Assembly: GCF_028330965.1 (NCBI RefSeq)
Contig: NZ_JAQMUB010000058.1
Location: 39,999-103,998 of the forward strand
Direction: 5' to 3'
DNA: 64,000 bases
From: Oscillatoria sp. CS-180
GTDB lineage: Bacteria > Cyanobacteriota > Cyanobacteriia > Phormidesmidales > Phormidesmidaceae
Numbering within the stretch: position 1 is the stretch's first letter; every line of letters starts with the position of its first letter. Below, in pieces: positions 62,258 through 64,000 of this stretch. The position numbers and the translations under genes are program-made. The notes below the pieces were generated by a model. The model was not told where the DNA came from. It saw nothing but the letters and a program-made list of their open reading frames with translations, and searched no databases.

Positions 62258-63439
62258 TTAGGATTGGGATAGTCGCTGAACAGTTTTGCCCTTCATACGA
62301 TCATGGGCATCGGCCAGCAAAGCTGGAATTTTGTCAGCGTGGGGGCTTTGCGCGATCGCCTGTTTTAGGTCTACGCTGTTCAAATTGTCAGCTTTCTGCC
62401 CTGGAAACCAGTGTCCGCCGTTACCCAGCATGTTGTAGCGGGCTTCGACGTACTCTTGCATATCGAACGCGAGCAAAAGATTTCGCAGCCAGAGAATTAC
62501 GGGAATGTTGATGTTGCCGGGGGTTTTGTCAGGACTGGGCAAGCCAACCGTCCAGGTTCGCAACCAGTCTCGTCCGAGTGCTTCTACGGCGGCTGTCTCC
62601 AATTGCTTCAAGATAGGAGGCAGTAATGTATCTGCCTGAGCCAACAGGGGTAAGACTTTGAGATGCTCATCGAAATCAGACGGGCGAGCTGCACCTAAGC
62701 TGAGGGTATGAACCTGGGGATGACTGAGGCAAAACAGGTCGTTGAATACGATGGGACTCAGCGGCGCACACAGATCGACAAGCTTTTGCGGTGGATTGTA
62801 GAGGTGTCCGCCTTTGTCAGTCGGGCTAATGATGAAGACGCCCATGTCTTGGCGAGTCGCGGCGGCGATCGCAGGCCAATTATCCTGCTTAATGTAGTAC
62901 CAGTGCAGGTTGACGTAATCGAACTGTCCAGTTTCAATCGCGTCAACAATCACATGGGTTGGGGCATGGGTAGAAAACCCAATATGACGAATGCGGCCCT
63001 GAGCTTGAAATTTACGGGCCTCGTCCAGACATCCCCCCGGTCGCACCGCATATTCCAACAGTTCCGGTGTGTTAATGCCGTGAATTCCTAGCAAATCGAT
63101 ATAGTCAAGCTGAAGGTTTTGCAAGGACTGCTTCAGCGTCATCCGAAATGCTTTGGGGTCCTCTTTCGGTGAAACTTTGGTCTGCACGATGATGCGATCG
63201 CGCGGTAATTTAGGCAGCACTTTACCCAACTGTATTTCAGAGGTGCCATAGCCTCGGGCTGTCTCGATGTGATTAATGCCAACGTCTAGCGATCGCCGAA
63301 TAGTTGCGTCTAAGTTTTCCTGGTTTTTCCGAGGAATTTGCCATTGCGGAATATCCTGCCAAGAATGCTGATATCGCATTCCCCCACAAGAAAAGACAGG
63401 CATCTGAAGTTCAGTGCGGCCAAAGCGTCGATACTGCAT
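62258..63439 (-). CDS. Aldo/keto reductase family oxidoreductase
   Basis: The 393-residue protein begins MQYRRFGRTELQMPVFSCGG, typical of AKR proteins of the YghZ / ferredoxin-like-containing type. It has HIETARGYGTSEIQLG with the catalytic Asp replaced by Glu-Thr-Ala wording near residue 55, IVQTKVSP with the Lys, and LLGIHGINTPE. The barrel part covers about residues 1-270; the C-terminal 120 residues are an extra domain. The frame is open to TTG 63451, but ATG 63439 is preferred. Confidence 0.88.
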   Translation of the reverse strand: MQYRRFGRTELQMPVFSCGGMRYQHSWQDIPQWQIPRKNQENLDATIRRSLDVGINHIETARGYGTSEIQLGKVLPKLPRDRIIVQTKVSPKEDPKAFRMTLKQSLQNLQLDYIDLLGIHGINTPELLEYAVRPGGCLDEARKFQAQGRIRHIGFSTHAPTHVIVDAIETGQFDYVNLHWYYIKQDNWPAIAAATRQDMGVFIISPTDKGGHLYNPPQKLVDLCAPLSPIVFNDLFCLSHPQVHTLSLGAARPSDFDEHLKVLPLLAQADTLLPPILKQLETAAVEALGRDWLRTWTVGLPSPDKTPGNINIPVILWLRNLLLAFDMQEYVEARYNMLGNGGHWFPGQKADNLNSVDLKQAIAQSPHADKIPALLADAHDRMKGKTVQRLSQS

Positions 63440-63949
63440 TAGTTCAATCAAAGTGAGTCGTTTGAGAAATGCGATACGGGCAGGGTAGACCTATCGAGTC
63501 TAATCTGTTGATAACGCTAATAAGTAAATCGCTTGACGATAGTGTCTAACCATCAAGAAAAAGCAATCAGTAGGGAAGATGTATTCTCACCATGCTGATT
63601 GAGTTCAGTAGGAATTTCTACAACTATCCTAGCGAGAACACACCGAATGACTCTGAATCAGGACTGGAGTGATTCAGAGTCATTCAGGCGTCTGTCCTCG
63701 GTGATGTAGCTGTGGCCAGTTCCGTTAAGACTAGGGCTGTTATCACTTAGCGTTTAAATGCTTTAGTAGAGCAGGTTTTAGCCCCTTAGCCGATTAAATT
63801 GAGAACGGGCAGCAAGGCTTGCGCCACCAGGCCTTTAGTATGAATTGATGATGCGCTAAGGAATGCGCTCGGAAATAAGATACCAGTCATCTTGACCGAG
63901 AGGCTGTGAGATAAACTGGCAGGCTAGTCCTCTTGGGTGAAATCGCACC
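63440..63949. other. Gap between the aldo/keto reductase and the right-edge gene
   Basis: The 510-base gap holds a perfect hairpin at 63645-63685 and no supported gene. Promoters for the divergent reductase gene and for the gene at the right edge should lie here; none is clear. Confidence 0.5.
63645..63685. repeat. Perfect 16-bp hairpin
   Basis: GAATGACTCTGAATCA (63645-63660) and its exact reverse complement (63670-63685) are separated by GGACTGGAG. The stem is long and exact but neither flank has a T-run. It could be a transcription terminator of weak type, a regulator target or a mobile-element remnant. Confidence 0.75.
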
Positions 63950-64000
63950 ATGCTTGAAGCAACGGTTAAATCAACTATTCGAGATGCCGCTCAAAAGCTA
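63950..64000 (+). CDS. Start of a gene cut by the right edge
   Basis: Seventeen codons from ATG 63950 are open to the end of the window. They encode MLEATVKSTIRDAAQKL, a basic helix. The wording faintly recalls the N-terminus of some cyanobacterial transposases (inference of low weight). No function is claimed. Confidence 0.35.
   Translation, partial: MLEATVKSTIRDAAQKL

Overview
The window is cyanobacterial chromosome. The palindrome GCGATCGC and its core CGATCG (HIP1 sites) recur in genes and gaps throughout. Several families are typical of cyanobacteria (ChlH-type chelatase subunit, DUF2854, DUF502), and common cyanobacterial intergenic repeats are present. I cannot name the species; the style is that of a filamentous or Leptolyngbya-like lineage (inference).

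Region 1 (1-17824) is ordinary housekeeping DNA. It holds efp and accB, a CPBP intramembrane protease, a metallo-beta-lactamase-fold DNA exonuclease, a DUF2854 protein, a HAD phosphatase, pheS, surE, an MBL hydrolase, ribF, a MoxR ATPase, a large ChlH/BchH-type chelatase paralogue, a small membrane protein, a MotA/TolQ/ExbB channel protein, an MgtE-type magnesium transporter and a DUF502 membrane protein.

Region 2 (about 18.0-45.1 kb, nearly all on the minus strand) is the highlight: a contractile injection system (CIS, phage-tail-like) locus. Reading from 45124 downwards it encodes a probable tail-completion protein, one sheath, one inner tube, a chaperone-like protein, a proline-rich protein where a tape measure would normally lie, two paralogous baseplate/hub-like proteins (the larger carries OmpA and peptidoglycan-binding modules), a helical protein, a small acidic protein plus a tyrosinase, a gpD-type hub, a gpV/VgrG-type spike, a PAAR-like tip, gp25, gpJ, a 1650-residue gpI-like protein with about eight internal repeats, and two fibre-like proteins, the last ending in TPR repeats. 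No capsid, portal, terminase, integrase, holin or AAA+ ATPase gene is visible, so this is not a prophage. Two plus-strand genes (Uma2 nuclease, nucleotidyltransferase-like) sit in the middle. Oversized baseplate and fibre proteins recall the thylakoid-anchored CIS known from multicellular cyanobacteria, but the tyrosinase, the OmpA/peptidoglycan-binding fusion and the repeat module shared by two proteins make this version unusual.

Region 3 (45.4-47.4 kb) holds glgA (glycogen synthase), a gap of 1.2 kb with a three-hairpin structure that looks like a minus-strand small RNA with its own terminator, and an AT-rich leader.

Region 4 (48.1-61.7 kb, plus strand) is a surface-polysaccharide cluster: five GT2-type glycosyltransferases plus one GT4, an FAD oxidoreductase of the UDP-galactopyranose-mutase-like fold, an ABC exporter pair (Wzm/Wzt type, with a C-terminal cargo domain on the ATPase) and two polytopic GT-C-like membrane proteins. 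Close spacing suggests one or a few operons that build, modify and export a glycan.

Region 5 (61.7-64.0 kb) holds a 53-residue protein with a strong ribosome binding site, an aldo/keto reductase (minus), a long perfect hairpin and the first 17 codons of a gene that runs off the right edge.
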